Below are positions 1 through 8,039 of a stretch of 64,000 nt of DNA, in pieces. Source of the stretch: SHLQ01 sp033344795. Its GTDB lineage: Bacteria > Actinomycetota > Acidimicrobiia > Acidimicrobiales > SHLQ01. The stretch covers positions 1,240,001 through 1,304,000 of the forward strand of contig JAWPMS010000001.1 of assembly GCA_033344795.1 (NCBI GenBank), in the 5' to 3' direction. The translations under genes and the position numbers were made by a program. Under the pieces are notes generated by a model. The model ran no database searches. It had not been told where the DNA came from and saw only the letters and a program-made list of their open reading frames with translations. Numbering within the stretch: the first letter of the stretch is position 1; every line of letters begins with the position of its first letter.

Positions 1-818
1 ATGATGGACTCGTCGTTCCCGTGATCGCCGTCTTCAGTGCGCTCGCCGCCGAGAGCGAACTGGAGGGTGCGGGAGAACTCGTTTCGGAGGCCTTTCTGGA
101 GATCGGTATTGCGCTCATCGTTGGGGCGTTCATCGCGTGGCTGTTTTCGGTGGTGGTGCCGTTCGCAACAGGACGCGGTTGGTCGGATGCAGAGGGTTTC
201 CGAATCGTCGCGCTGGGAGCTGGTGTCATGTCGTTCGCCGGCAGCCTGGCCCTTGGTGGCAACGGTTTCGTCGCCGCATTCGTCTGTGGTCTTCTGGCTC
301 GCCGTCTCATGGGGCCCACGGTCACCGACCATGCGGAATTCGCCGAAGACGTCTCTCAAGTCGGCGCCGCCGCGGTCTTCTTGATCTTCGGCGGAGTCAT
401 GGTCTGGCCAGCGCTCGAGCTCGTGAGTCCCGCAATCCTGCTCTGCGCAATCGGGACCTTGACCATCGGTCGGATGCTGCCGGTGGCGATCGCGATGATC
501 GGCACCGGGTTGATGCGCCAAACGGTGACCTTCCTCGGATGGTTCGGACCGCGAGGTCTGGCCTCGATGTTGTTCGGGCTACTCCTCGTGTCCGACAGCG
601 AAGTCCATCGACCGGACGAACTGTTTGCGATCATCAGCCTCGTCGTGCTCTGTTCAGTCGTTCTGCACGGAATGACGGCGAGCCCAGGTGCGCGCCGGTA
701 TGGAGCCTGGTATGCGAGCAGCATCGAAGACGATCACGACATGATGGAAGCCGAAATGGTCATCGAATCGCCGCTGCGATGGATCGATCCAACTACCGCG
801 ACAAAGGAAACACCATGA
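1..818 (+). CDS. Na+/H+ antiporter, NhaP-type (CPA1), 5'-truncated
   Basis: This is the C-terminal part of a cation:proton antiporter; the reading frame is open to the left edge of the window, so the start lies outside. The first visible residues read DGLVVPV, which matches the conserved 'NDGLVVP' segment in the middle of CPA1 exchangers. Several hydrophobic helices follow and then a hydrophilic tail of about 40 residues. The protein would exchange Na+ (or K+) for protons across the cytoplasmic membrane. Its TGA stop overlaps the ATG of the next gene (ATGA at 815-818), so the two are probably translationally coupled. The family call is firm; ion specificity cannot be read from the sequence. 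Confidence 0.85.
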   Translation, partial: DGLVVPVIAVFSALAAESELEGAGELVSEAFLEIGIALIVGAFIAWLFSVVVPFATGRGWSDAEGFRIVALGAGVMSFAGSLALGGNGFVAAFVCGLLARRLMGPTVTDHAEFAEDVSQVGAAAVFLIFGGVMVWPALELVSPAILLCAIGTLTIGRMLPVAIAMIGTGLMRQTVTFLGWFGPRGLASMLFGLLLVSDSEVHRPDELFAIISLVVLCSVVLHGMTASPGARRYGAWYASSIEDDHDMMEAEMVIESPLRWIDPTTATKETP

Positions 819-2431
819 CAACTGCGCTCAAGATCGCCACGTGGAGCGAGATACCAGAACGCGAACCAGTCGGTGTGCTCGTCGGCAACGTCGATCTGGT
901 CATCGTGCGGTGGGACAACAACCACTCGGTGCTCTATGGCCGGTGCCTGCATCGCGGGGCCAAGATGAGCGATGGCCACGTTTCTGGCGACAACCTGATC
1001 TGCGGGCTACATGGGTGGGACTACCAGTTCCGCACCGGCGTCTCGGCCTATGACAACAGCGAGGTCCTGGCGCGGTTCGCCTCCTGGTTGGAGGGCGACG
1101 ACCTGATGATCGACGAGCAAGAGGTGCTCGCGTTCGAGAAGGAACACCCCCAGCCCTATGACCGTTCGTCGTATCAGGGCGAGTTTCAAGACCCACACGG
1201 CACCCCGGACGAACCGCATGTGGGACTCATCCGGAGACTCGCCACCGAGGGACTCTCGACGTTGGGCCACCACGGACCCGTCAGCGCCATGGGTGTTGCG
1301 CGAGACGACCTTCCCAAGTGGGACGAGATTCAGTTCGTCACCGCTCAGTTGGCAACCAAACCACTGCTGGACGACGCCGCGGTCTCTTCAGGAGTGGTCA
1401 TCGGACCACGAGCCAAGAAACCCTTGCATCTCGACATACCACTGTTCGTGTCGGACATGAGCTTCGGAGCGCTCTCGGAGGAGGCCAAAATTTCTTTGGC
1501 GAAAGGCGCCGAACTCGCGGGAACCGGGATCTGTTCGGGCGAAGGCGGCATGCTCCCCGAAGAGCAGGAGGCCAACTCTCGCTACTTCTACGAACTAGCG
1601 TCCGGTCGTTTCGGCTGGCAGCTCGACAAGGTCAAGCGGGTCCAAGCGTTTCACTTCAAGTTTGGGCAAGGTGCCAAGACCGGCACGGGCGGACACCTCC
1701 CTGGCAAGAAGGTCATGGGCCGCATCGCTGAAGTGCGCGAGCTCGAGGAGGGTCAGGACGCGATCTCGCCTTCGACCTTTCCCGATCTGTTCTCACCAGC
1801 CGACTACGCAGAGGTCGCCGAACAGGTGCGAGAGGCGTCTGGGGGCATCCCGATCGGCGCAAAACTCTCCGCGCAACACATCGAAGCCGATCTCGACGCC
1901 GCGCTCGAAATCGGGGTCGACTACGTCATCCTCGATGGCCGTGGAGGCGGCACGGGGGCAGCGCCGCTCATCTTCCGAGATCACATCTCCGTGCCGACGA
2001 TCCCCGCCCTCGCCCGCGCGCGGCGCCACCTCGACGCGAGCGGAGCTGACGACGTCACGCTTGTGATCACCGGAGGACTCCGCACCCACACCGACTTCGC
2101 CAAGGCGCTTGCGCTTGGAGCCGACGCGATAGCGGTCTCCAACTCGGCCATGCAGGCAATCGGCTGCATCGGCATGCGGGCGTGCCACACCGACAACTGT
2201 CCGGTTGGCATCGCAACACAGAAGAAGGACCTGCGCGCACGGCTCATGGTCGAGGAGGCCGCCGTTCGCCTGCAACGTTTCTTCGACTCGTCGGTCGAGC
2301 TCATGGGTGTACTCGCACGAGCGTGTGGTCATGCGTCTCTGAGCGACTTCACGATCGACGATCTCACGACCTTCGACCGCAACATGGCCGACCTCGCCGG
2401 CATCCACTACGGCGGCGCTGCCGTTCGTTGA
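815..2431 (+). CDS. Rieske [2Fe-2S] / FMN-binding glutamate synthase domain fusion protein
   Basis: A 538-residue protein. Residues 1-100 form a Rieske ferredoxin domain with ligands C44-L-H46 and C63-G-L-H66. Residues from about 150 to the end match the FMN-binding central domain of glutamate synthase (GltS), including a C-x5-C-x4-C [3Fe-4S] motif (CIGMRACHTDNC) near residue 455. There is no glutaminase (GATase) domain. It is therefore a soluble iron-sulfur flavoprotein of the 'FMN-binding glutamate synthase family', in which the Rieske centre could feed electrons to FMN. The start is the ATG at 815, with AAAGGAAA upstream and a 4-nt overlap with the antiporter stop; the frame stays open further upstream but only antisense to real codons. 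Whether it makes glutamate is unproven. Confidence 0.85.
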   Translation: MTTALKIATWSEIPEREPVGVLVGNVDLVIVRWDNNHSVLYGRCLHRGAKMSDGHVSGDNLICGLHGWDYQFRTGVSAYDNSEVLARFASWLEGDDLMIDEQEVLAFEKEHPQPYDRSSYQGEFQDPHGTPDEPHVGLIRRLATEGLSTLGHHGPVSAMGVARDDLPKWDEIQFVTAQLATKPLLDDAAVSSGVVIGPRAKKPLHLDIPLFVSDMSFGALSEEAKISLAKGAELAGTGICSGEGGMLPEEQEANSRYFYELASGRFGWQLDKVKRVQAFHFKFGQGAKTGTGGHLPGKKVMGRIAEVRELEEGQDAISPSTFPDLFSPADYAEVAEQVREASGGIPIGAKLSAQHIEADLDAALEIGVDYVILDGRGGGTGAAPLIFRDHISVPTIPALARARRHLDASGADDVTLVITGGLRTHTDFAKALALGADAIAVSNSAMQAIGCIGMRACHTDNCPVGIATQKKDLRARLMVEEAAVRLQRFFDSSVELMGVLARACGHASLSDFTIDDLTTFDRNMADLAGIHYGGAAVR

Positions 2432-2493
2432 TCCTGACGGATCGCCTCTCCAACCGAGATTGTTTCCGCGCGATCCGTGCGAACTTCCTGTAT

Positions 2494-2517
2494 GTAGAAA
2501 GTGAGGCGCGACCCCGT
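2494..2517 (+). repeat. Dispersed intergenic motif, copy A
   Basis: Contains the core GAAAGTGAGGCGCGACCCC on the + strand, preceded by GTA and followed by GT. It lies between the convergent ends of the Rieske/GltS gene and the aldo/keto reductase and touches the stop codon of the latter. Copies B (4101-4124) and C (60884-60902, reverse strand) carry the same core. It is not palindromic, so it is not a simple terminator hairpin. Confidence 0.7.
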
Positions 2518-3569
2518 CACTCTTCTCGGTCGGTGCGCGAACGGGGCCAGTCGGTTGCGTTGTTCAGGAGCGCGAGATCGTCGGGCGACAACTCGGTGTC
2601 GAGCCCATCGAGAACCTGCTGCAACTGATCGGGGCGATTCGCACCAACGATCGGCGCGCTCACGACCGTCTGTGCCCTGTTCCACGCGATCGCGGTTTGC
2701 GCCGGGGTCAGACCTGTGCGCTCGGCCACGTCGAGGAGCGTTTCGATCACCCCACCGAACGAGTCGTCGATTCGATCGACGTTTTCTGCTGCACGCACGC
2801 TGTCGGGGTTGGCTTGGCCAGGCCGATACTTGCCGGTGAGCAAGCCTCCAGCGAGCGGGCTGTATGGGATGACTCCAATGCCGTAGGTCTGGCACACGGA
2901 GGCGAGTTCGCGTTCGAAGTTCGCACGCACTCGAGGAAGCATGTTGTATTCGGGTTGAATGCTGACGATCGGCTCGAAGTCGTGGGTATCGATTGTCCAC
3001 AACGCCTGCATCAGGCGCCAGGCGCTGAAATTCGAGACGCCGATGTAACGAACAAGGCCGCGCCGAACCAGGTCGGTGAACGCTCCAAGCGTCTCCTCGA
3101 TCGGCACCAGTGGATCGATGAAGTGCGCCTGATACAAATCGATGTGGTCGACCTGGAGTCGGCGCAAGCTGTCTTCACAGGCACGGGTGATCCACCGACG
3201 CGACAGCCCTTCTCGTTGTTTGATGGTTGCGCGATTGTCGCTGAACTCAGGGCCCATTGCGGCGCGGACCTTGGTGGCAAGCACAATGTCGTCCCGATTG
3301 CCCCGCGCCGCGAGCCACCGGCCAACGATCTCCTCGGAGATACCGCCTGGGTTGACCGGGCCACCCATTCTCGACCCCCAGCTGCTGTAGCAGTCGGCCG
3401 TGTCGATGAAGTTGCCTCCAGCGTCTACGTAGGTGTCCATCACATCAAAGGCCGCTGCCTCGTCGGCCGACCAGCCGAATTGCATCGTGCCGAGGCCCAC
3501 TCGGTAGACAACGAGGCCGCTTCGGCCGACCTGCACATAAGGATCGAGAGTTGTTGGTGAAAGGCTCAT
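2517..3569 (-). CDS. Aldo/keto reductase
   Basis: A 350-residue NAD(P)H-dependent aldo/keto reductase (TIM barrel, 'predicted oxidoreductase' branch). Visible family features are GLGTMQFG near the N terminus, DTADCY (catalytic Asp and Tyr), VLATKV (catalytic Lys), HIDLYQAHF (catalytic His) and the cofactor-binding end with TAIAWNRAQ. The start chosen is MSLSP at 3569; an upstream in-frame start would run into the operator. It is transcribed divergently from a MerR regulator, and the intergenic region carries two matching MerR-type boxes. Induction by an electrophile or aldehyde stress signal is therefore likely, as known for NmlR/AdhR systems. The substrate is unknown. Confidence 0.9.
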   Translation of the reverse strand: MSLSPTTLDPYVQVGRSGLVVYRVGLGTMQFGWSADEAAAFDVMDTYVDAGGNFIDTADCYSSWGSRMGGPVNPGGISEEIVGRWLAARGNRDDIVLATKVRAAMGPEFSDNRATIKQREGLSRRWITRACEDSLRRLQVDHIDLYQAHFIDPLVPIEETLGAFTDLVRRGLVRYIGVSNFSAWRLMQALWTIDTHDFEPIVSIQPEYNMLPRVRANFERELASVCQTYGIGVIPYSPLAGGLLTGKYRPGQANPDSVRAAENVDRIDDSFGGVIETLLDVAERTGLTPAQTAIAWNRAQTVVSAPIVGANRPDQLQQVLDGLDTELSPDDLALLNNATDWPRSRTDREE

Positions 3570-3592
3570 GGCACCACTCAAGCGGCTGGAGC

Positions 3593-3645
3593 GCACTCCA
3601 GGTCAAGACATTTTCCGGTTGCTTGACCTGGAGTGCACTCCAGGT
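3593..3645. promoter_or_regulatory. Divergent MerR-family operator/promoters
   Basis: Each strand carries TTGACC followed at once by a CTGGAG...CTCCAG palindrome. On the + strand TTGACC is at 3624-3629 and 3626-3645 is a perfect 20-bp palindrome (ACCTGGAGTG/CACTCCAGGT). On the - strand TTGACC is at 3606-3601 and an imperfect copy of the palindrome extends to about 3590. The arms 3593-3607 and 3622-3636 are exact 15-bp inverted repeats. A palindrome just after the -35 element, within a long spacer, is the arrangement MerR activators use to untwist the promoter. Confidence 0.85.
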
Positions 3646-3660
3646 TGTTCACTGGGAGAT

Positions 3661-4104
3661 ATGGAAACCCTTCTCTCCCCTTCCGAAATGGCCGAGCGTT
3701 GCGAGATTTCAATCGACACCCTGCGTTACTACGAGCGCGAAGGTCTGCTCGAATCGATCGAGCGCACGACCGGCGGGCAGCGTCGGTACAGCGAGGACGA
3801 CGTTGCCTGGGTGCAGATTCTGCGATGCCTTCGTACGACGGCGCTCCCGATTCGCGAGATGAAACGGTTCGCCGAGCTCGTGCGACAAGGCGACTCGGCG
3901 ATCCCAGAACGATCGCGGTTGTTGACCGAGCACAGGGCCAACGTTGTGGCACAGATAGGAGCGCTGCACGATGCGTTGACCACAATCGACCACAAAATCG
4001 CCACCTACTCGGCCATCCTCGACGGAATCCCGGAAGTCGATACGGTGCCCGAGACATCGCCCACGCTGCGGGGCAAAGGGAGACGAGACGCTTCAAGAAC
4101 GTAG
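3661..4104 (+). CDS. MerR family transcriptional regulator
   Basis: A 147-residue regulator. The N-terminal winged helix reads MAERCEISIDTLRYYEREGL, with GGQRRYSEDDVAWVQ as the second helix and wing. A long dimerisation coiled coil follows (residues 85-125), and the C terminus is short. No Cys cluster typical of metal sensors is present, which fits the NmlR/AdhR-like group that controls aldo/keto reductases and alcohol dehydrogenases. The ATG at 3661 is preferred because the upstream extension would be encoded by the operator palindrome. It probably controls itself and the divergent reductase. Confidence 0.88.
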   Translation: METLLSPSEMAERCEISIDTLRYYEREGLLESIERTTGGQRRYSEDDVAWVQILRCLRTTALPIREMKRFAELVRQGDSAIPERSRLLTEHRANVVAQIGALHDALTTIDHKIATYSAILDGIPEVDTVPETSPTLRGKGRRDASRT

Positions 4105-4124
4105 AAGGTGAGGCGCGACCCCGT
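4101..4124 (+). repeat. Dispersed intergenic motif, copy B
   Basis: Same motif as at 2494-2517, with one substitution in the core (GAAGGTGAGG instead of GAAAGTGAGG). It starts inside the merR stop codon and almost fills the 21-bp gap to the convergent dioxygenase-like gene. Confidence 0.7.
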
Positions 4125-4125
4125 A

Positions 4126-5304
4126 TTAGAGGGTGGTGCCGCTGGGCAGTCGCTCATCGATATGTGGGCGGTCGTGTTTCTTTCGTAGTTCACGCAGCCG
4201 TGAGTGGAACTGATCTCGCTCGACAGCGCACACCCGCACATGACCGCCGTCGCCGGCGGTACCCAGCGCAGTTCGACCCTGCAGCACACGATGGTTGTCG
4301 ACGACGACCGCCTGCCCAGCTCGAAGCGCAAGCACGAGTGCACGACTCGGATCATGCACCGCCTTCGCGAACGTGATCAGTGCTCGGTAGTAGTCGCCAA
4401 CAAGCCTCGGCTCGATGTCGATCGGCGCCATCGATCGCTCGTCAAAACGCACACCAGAAATCTCACGATCTCGGTCGAGTGAGAGAACCGGTCCATGCGC
4501 GAGCAGATGCACAGGGTGCACGCCTCGATCCGACGCGTCTCGATGTCGGACAAATGGGACGCTGGTTTCGACCAGCAGGTCAAACTCATCCGGATACCGC
4601 TCACTGAGTTCCTCCGCGAGTGCGAATCCATCGACGAGCGTCCACTCACCACCAGCGGCCGGAGGCACCACACAGTGTGCGATCGACACACCCGGAGGTG
4701 CATACCGGAAGCTGTCGTTGGTGTGAGGATCGATCGCCAGTCCAGCGTCGCCGAACTCCCAGCCCACCGCCTCCATCACGAGATCAGACATCGTGCCCGA
4801 CTCGGTTTCTCGTACCTGACCGAACAGAGACGCCAGCAGCTCGGTGCCAGATTCGTCGGAGGGAAGCCCGTTGACGATCGCGGCGCCATCGCGCGAGACA
4901 GCATCGAGTAGGTCCCCGTGTTGTGGCGAGTCTTTTCGCGGCAGGTCGAATTGTCGCAGGTCCACGCCGGCCCGAAAGTGCTCCACTCGGCGAACCGCAC
5001 CGAGCCGATCGTGTGCCTCAGGCGAATTGGCCTGCAACCAATCGAAGTCGAATGTCGACTCGTGGCCATCGGAGAACTCGAGTAGCAGCCCTCCATCATC
5101 GGAACGTTCCGCATCGAGCACGAACAGCTCCGGGTTCATATCGGTGATCGAGAATGTCCGTGACCCTGTCGTGCGGCCGCCGTTGCTTGGACAGTTGTCT
5201 CTCAACCACAACGCGTGGAAGCGACTCCTTCGGCCGTCGGACCAACCGATGACAATCCCCGTGTCCGACACCTCGACCGTCGAGGCGGCCAGCTCGAGCT
5301 CCAC
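4126..5304 (-). CDS. TauD/TfdA (gamma-butyrobetaine hydroxylase-like) family protein with altered iron-ligand residues
   Basis: A 392-residue protein with the two-domain layout of gamma-butyrobetaine/trimethyllysine hydroxylases. Residues 1-100 are a DUF971-like domain (SRFHALWLRDNCP), and residues 110-392 form a TauD-type Fe(II)/2-oxoglutarate fold (APPGVSIAHCVVP, DNHRVLQGR). Two of the three usual iron ligands are replaced: the HxD motif reads H194-T-N196, and the distal His of 'LHGR' is Gln342. The Arg that binds 2-oxoglutarate is plausible (R344 or R355). It lies 9 nt downstream of a GMC oxidoreductase gene in one operon, which suggests alcohol or quaternary-amine metabolism. The fold is confident; activity is doubtful. 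Confidence 0.8.
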   Translation of the reverse strand: MELELAASTVEVSDTGIVIGWSDGRRSRFHALWLRDNCPSNGGRTTGSRTFSITDMNPELFVLDAERSDDGGLLLEFSDGHESTFDFDWLQANSPEAHDRLGAVRRVEHFRAGVDLRQFDLPRKDSPQHGDLLDAVSRDGAAIVNGLPSDESGTELLASLFGQVRETESGTMSDLVMEAVGWEFGDAGLAIDPHTNDSFRYAPPGVSIAHCVVPPAAGGEWTLVDGFALAEELSERYPDEFDLLVETSVPFVRHRDASDRGVHPVHLLAHGPVLSLDRDREISGVRFDERSMAPIDIEPRLVGDYYRALITFAKAVHDPSRALVLALRAGQAVVVDNHRVLQGRTALGTAGDGGHVRVCAVERDQFHSRLRELRKKHDRPHIDERLPSGTTL

Positions 5305-5313
5305 GACAAACCC

Positions 5314-6894
5314 CTACGCGGCCGTGAGGAAATCGGCAGCTCGCTTACCGATGACCATCGTGATCGCTTGGGTGTTCGCATTCACGATGGTTGGCATGAC
5401 CGAGGCATCGGCAACACGCAGGCCGTCGACGCCTCGAACGCGAAGCTCTGCATCGACGACGTCGGAGTCGTCTGCACCCATCGAACAGGTTCCAACGGGG
5501 TGATAGAGCGACTCGCTCTGCGAGCGAATGTGCTCGACCCATTGTTCGTCCGTCGTCACGTCGACACCCGGAAGGTGCTCTCCATTGAGGAATGCCGAGA
5601 GCGCAGGTTGGTGGGCGAGCTCGCGACCGAGTTTGCACCCTTCGACCATGAGCCAAAGATCGGCGGGCTCGGAGAAGTAGCGCGGATCGATTCGTGGCGA
5701 GGCGTACGGATCCTTGTTGTGGAGCGTGATCTCGCCGCGGCTCTTCACGTCGACCAAGGTGGGGGCGATCGTGACGCCATCGGTCTCGGGCGATCCGAAC
5801 CCATGGGCGATGAAATACGTCGGCGCGAAATGAAACTGGATGTCGGGAATCGCTCCGTCACCAAGCGTCACGAAACCACCCGCTTCACCGACGTTCGAAC
5901 TCAGGAATCCGGTCTTCTTCGTGACGTACTCGAGAAGGGGTTTGATCTCTTCGGCGTGAGCCAACGTGATCGGCTCTCGCACCGAATACGCCACACCACA
6001 GGCGGGATGGTCGATCAGGTTCTGTCCGACGTTCGGAGAATCGTGCACGACGTCGATTCCCATTGCTTGGAGGTGTTCAGCAGGTCCGACCCCCGACAGC
6101 ATCAGCAGCTGAGGTGAGTTGATCGCTCCGCCGCTCAGCACAACCTCAGATTCTGCAGTGGTGACATGGTTTCCCGACTTGTCGCTCCATTCGACTCCGG
6201 TAGCTCGACCGTTGGCGATGATCACTCGCGTGACATGAGCCCCGGTCACGACGGTCAAGTTCTCGCGGTGCATCGCAGGTTTGAGAAACGCTGTCGCCGC
6301 ACTGCACCGCACACCATTGCGCTGCGTGACTTGAAAGAGTCCAAAGCCCGTCTGGGTGTCGTCGTTGAAGTCCTCGTTGCGGTCGAACCCCATCGATGCA
6401 GCCGCATCGACGAACGCCAGCGACAGCGGATTGGGCGTTCGAATGTCGGACACGGTCAAGCCGCCGCCCGTGCCATGGAAGTCGCTCGGTCCGCGTTGTT
6501 GATCTTCCAAGCTCATGAAGCTCGGCAACAGATCGCCATAGCTCCACCCGATATTCCCCTCATTCGCCCAATTGTCAAAGGTCGCGCGGTGCCCCCTCTG
6601 ATAGATCATGGCGTTCATCGAGGTCGAACCACCGAGCATCTTGCCTCGTGGCCAGTACATCTCGCGGTCGTTCAACTCGGTCTGCGGAACGGTGTGATAG
6701 TTCCAATCGTGTGCGGTTTGGAAGAGCTTCGAAAAGGCTGCAGGAATCTTCGCGTTCGGGTTTCGATCGCGTTGGCCGGCCTCGAGCAGGATCACTTCGG
6801 CTCCTGTCGCTGACAGTTGGTCGGCGAGTACACACCCTGCGGCACCGGCACCGACGATCACGTAATCCGCTACCGATCGATCTTTCTTGCGCAT
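5314..6894 (-). CDS. GMC family oxidoreductase (choline dehydrogenase-like)
   Basis: A 526-residue FAD-dependent alcohol oxidoreductase. The ADP-binding motif is GAGAAG (residues 15-20), the GMC signature 1 is at WPRGKMLGGSTSMNAM, and signature 2 is at SGGAINSPQLLMLSGVG. The catalytic His465 (HPVGTC) and an Asn near 505-507 (NANTQ) are present, so it looks active. The start is the ATG at 6894, preceded on the coding strand by GGAGGAG. It is the first gene of a two-gene operon with the dioxygenase-like protein. The substrate (choline, or another primary alcohol) cannot be decided from sequence alone; no betaine aldehyde dehydrogenase is nearby. Confidence 0.9.
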   Translation of the reverse strand: MRKKDRSVADYVIVGAGAAGCVLADQLSATGAEVILLEAGQRDRNPNAKIPAAFSKLFQTAHDWNYHTVPQTELNDREMYWPRGKMLGGSTSMNAMIYQRGHRATFDNWANEGNIGWSYGDLLPSFMSLEDQQRGPSDFHGTGGGLTVSDIRTPNPLSLAFVDAAASMGFDRNEDFNDDTQTGFGLFQVTQRNGVRCSAATAFLKPAMHRENLTVVTGAHVTRVIIANGRATGVEWSDKSGNHVTTAESEVVLSGGAINSPQLLMLSGVGPAEHLQAMGIDVVHDSPNVGQNLIDHPACGVAYSVREPITLAHAEEIKPLLEYVTKKTGFLSSNVGEAGGFVTLGDGAIPDIQFHFAPTYFIAHGFGSPETDGVTIAPTLVDVKSRGEITLHNKDPYASPRIDPRYFSEPADLWLMVEGCKLGRELAHQPALSAFLNGEHLPGVDVTTDEQWVEHIRSQSESLYHPVGTCSMGADDSDVVDAELRVRGVDGLRVADASVMPTIVNANTQAITMVIGKRAADFLTAA

Positions 6895-6943
6895 GTGATT
6901 TTGCTCCTCCCCCTCAGTTGTGCAGTCTGACCGCACCGATCGC

Positions 6944-7324
6944 CTAGGTCAGCGGGTTTGTTCGAAGCAGATGATTCCAACGGCAGTCAGGACACACCTC
7001 GACTTCGTAGCGTGTGAAGTCACCCTTGCGGTTTCGTATCCGCTCGAGATCGGCTTCGGTGACCATGCACCGGCCCGCGGCGGGAAGTCGTGGACCAAAT
7101 ACGTACGTCACGACAACCAGATCTTGCTCGTGGCAGATCGGGCATCTGTCCTCGGTCGGACGGCCACACTCGCGTGCGTTTCGCATCAGTTCTGACTGGG
7201 CGTCGCAGACTTCGGACCGTGTTGCCTCACCGGCGATGTAGGCAGTGATGGCCCGTTCGCGCGCAAGCCGATAGTCGATCGATCCACCTGCACCGTTGGC
7301 GGCAGCCTGCGCAACATGCCTCAT
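6944..7324 (-). CDS. DUF5318 family zinc-ribbon protein
   Basis: A 126-residue protein of an actinobacterial family of unknown function. Two CxxC pairs (CPIC near residue 61 and CPDC near 111) would form a zinc ribbon, with VTYVFGPRLP and GDFTRYEVEVCPDCRWNHL between and after them. The start at 7324 fits a leaderless transcript: a TACCGT -10 element lies 6 nt upstream on the coding strand. It is divergent from a methyltransferase gene across only 33 bp. No enzymatic motif is visible. Confidence 0.8.
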   Translation of the reverse strand: MRHVAQAAANGAGGSIDYRLARERAITAYIAGEATRSEVCDAQSELMRNARECGRPTEDRCPICHEQDLVVVTYVFGPRLPAAGRCMVTEADLERIRNRKGDFTRYEVEVCPDCRWNHLLRTNPLT

Positions 7325-7357
7325 GTGCTTACGGTACCGGGAAAGTACAGTCGTCTC
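7325..7357. promoter_or_regulatory. Divergent leaderless promoter pair
   Basis: The 33-bp gap holds TACCGT on the - strand (7336-7331, 6 nt before the ATG at 7324) and TACAGT on the + strand (7346-7351, 6 nt before the ATG at 7358). Both spacings would put the transcription start at or next to the start codon. Confidence 0.6.
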
Positions 7358-8023
7358 ATGCAGACCTGGATGAGGTACACGACAGCGGGTTCCGCTGGCC
7401 AAGAACGACCGCTCGACAGCGTCGAGTTCGGGCCCGGCGATATCGGCGGCCTCGACCGACGACTTCTCGGGGACGTCGACGGGATGCGAATTCTCGAGTT
7501 GGGAACCGGAGCGGGCCACTCCGCTGTGGCGCTCGCCAAACTTGGCGCGCGAGTCATCGCGATCGACCCCGACACCACCCAGGTCGACCTGGCACGGCAG
7601 ACCGCGGAAGCCGCCGAGGTCCATGTCGAGGTGCACCACGCCGACCTCGCCGATCTGGCGTTTCTCCACGCAGACATCTTCGACGCCGTGATCTCCGTGC
7701 ACGCCTTGTCGGGTGTGGCAGATATCGGTCGCGTCTTTCGTCAGACGCACCGATTGCTGAAGCTCGATCGTCCCATCATCTTGACCCTGCCGCACCCCGC
7801 ATCACTCATGGTGGACAGCGACGATCCACGCGTGATCTCCAGTGACTACTCGAGCACCGAAGTTCTGGGAGAGGGACCTCACCTCACCCACCGCCATGGG
7901 ATCTCTCACGTCTTCACCCAGCTTCACCGTTCGAACTTCCGCGTCGACACGCTGCTCGAACCACCTGGGCCCGATCCGCATCCGGCGTCCGTGGTCTTTC
8001 GCGCTCGCAAGATCGGGAACTAA
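7358..8023 (+). CDS. SAM-dependent class I methyltransferase
   Basis: A 221-residue protein. ILELGTGAGHSAVALAKLGARVIAID is split over motif I (E/D-x-G-x-G-x-G) and the acidic end of strand 2; HADLADL and DAVISVHAL follow as motifs II and III. The likely start is the ATG at 7358, which has a TACAGT -10 element 6 nt upstream and no Shine-Dalgarno sequence. The N terminus contains GQERPLDSVEFGPG, seen in small-molecule methyltransferases of the UbiE/COQ5-like group. The substrate is unknown. Confidence 0.8.
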   Translation: MQTWMRYTTAGSAGQERPLDSVEFGPGDIGGLDRRLLGDVDGMRILELGTGAGHSAVALAKLGARVIAIDPDTTQVDLARQTAEAAEVHVEVHHADLADLAFLHADIFDAVISVHALSGVADIGRVFRQTHRLLKLDRPIILTLPHPASLMVDSDDPRVISSDYSSTEVLGEGPHLTHRHGISHVFTQLHRSNFRVDTLLEPPGPDPHPASVVFRARKIGN

Positions 8024-8039
8024 GAGGTCGGCGTCGAGA

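Noticed and set aside
137..2431. 764-residue reading frame extending the Rieske/GltS gene upstream
   Set aside because: The first 226 codons run in another frame of the antiporter gene and give a basic, low-complexity product; the ATG at 815 has an RBS and a clean ATGA overlap.
5215..6117. Long frames antisense to the GMC and dioxygenase-like genes, and similar shadows at 2697-3560, 10184-11110, 15109-16350 and 39220-40089
   Set aside because: They oppose genes with clear family motifs, give composition typical of GC-rich antisense frames and have no recognisable domains.
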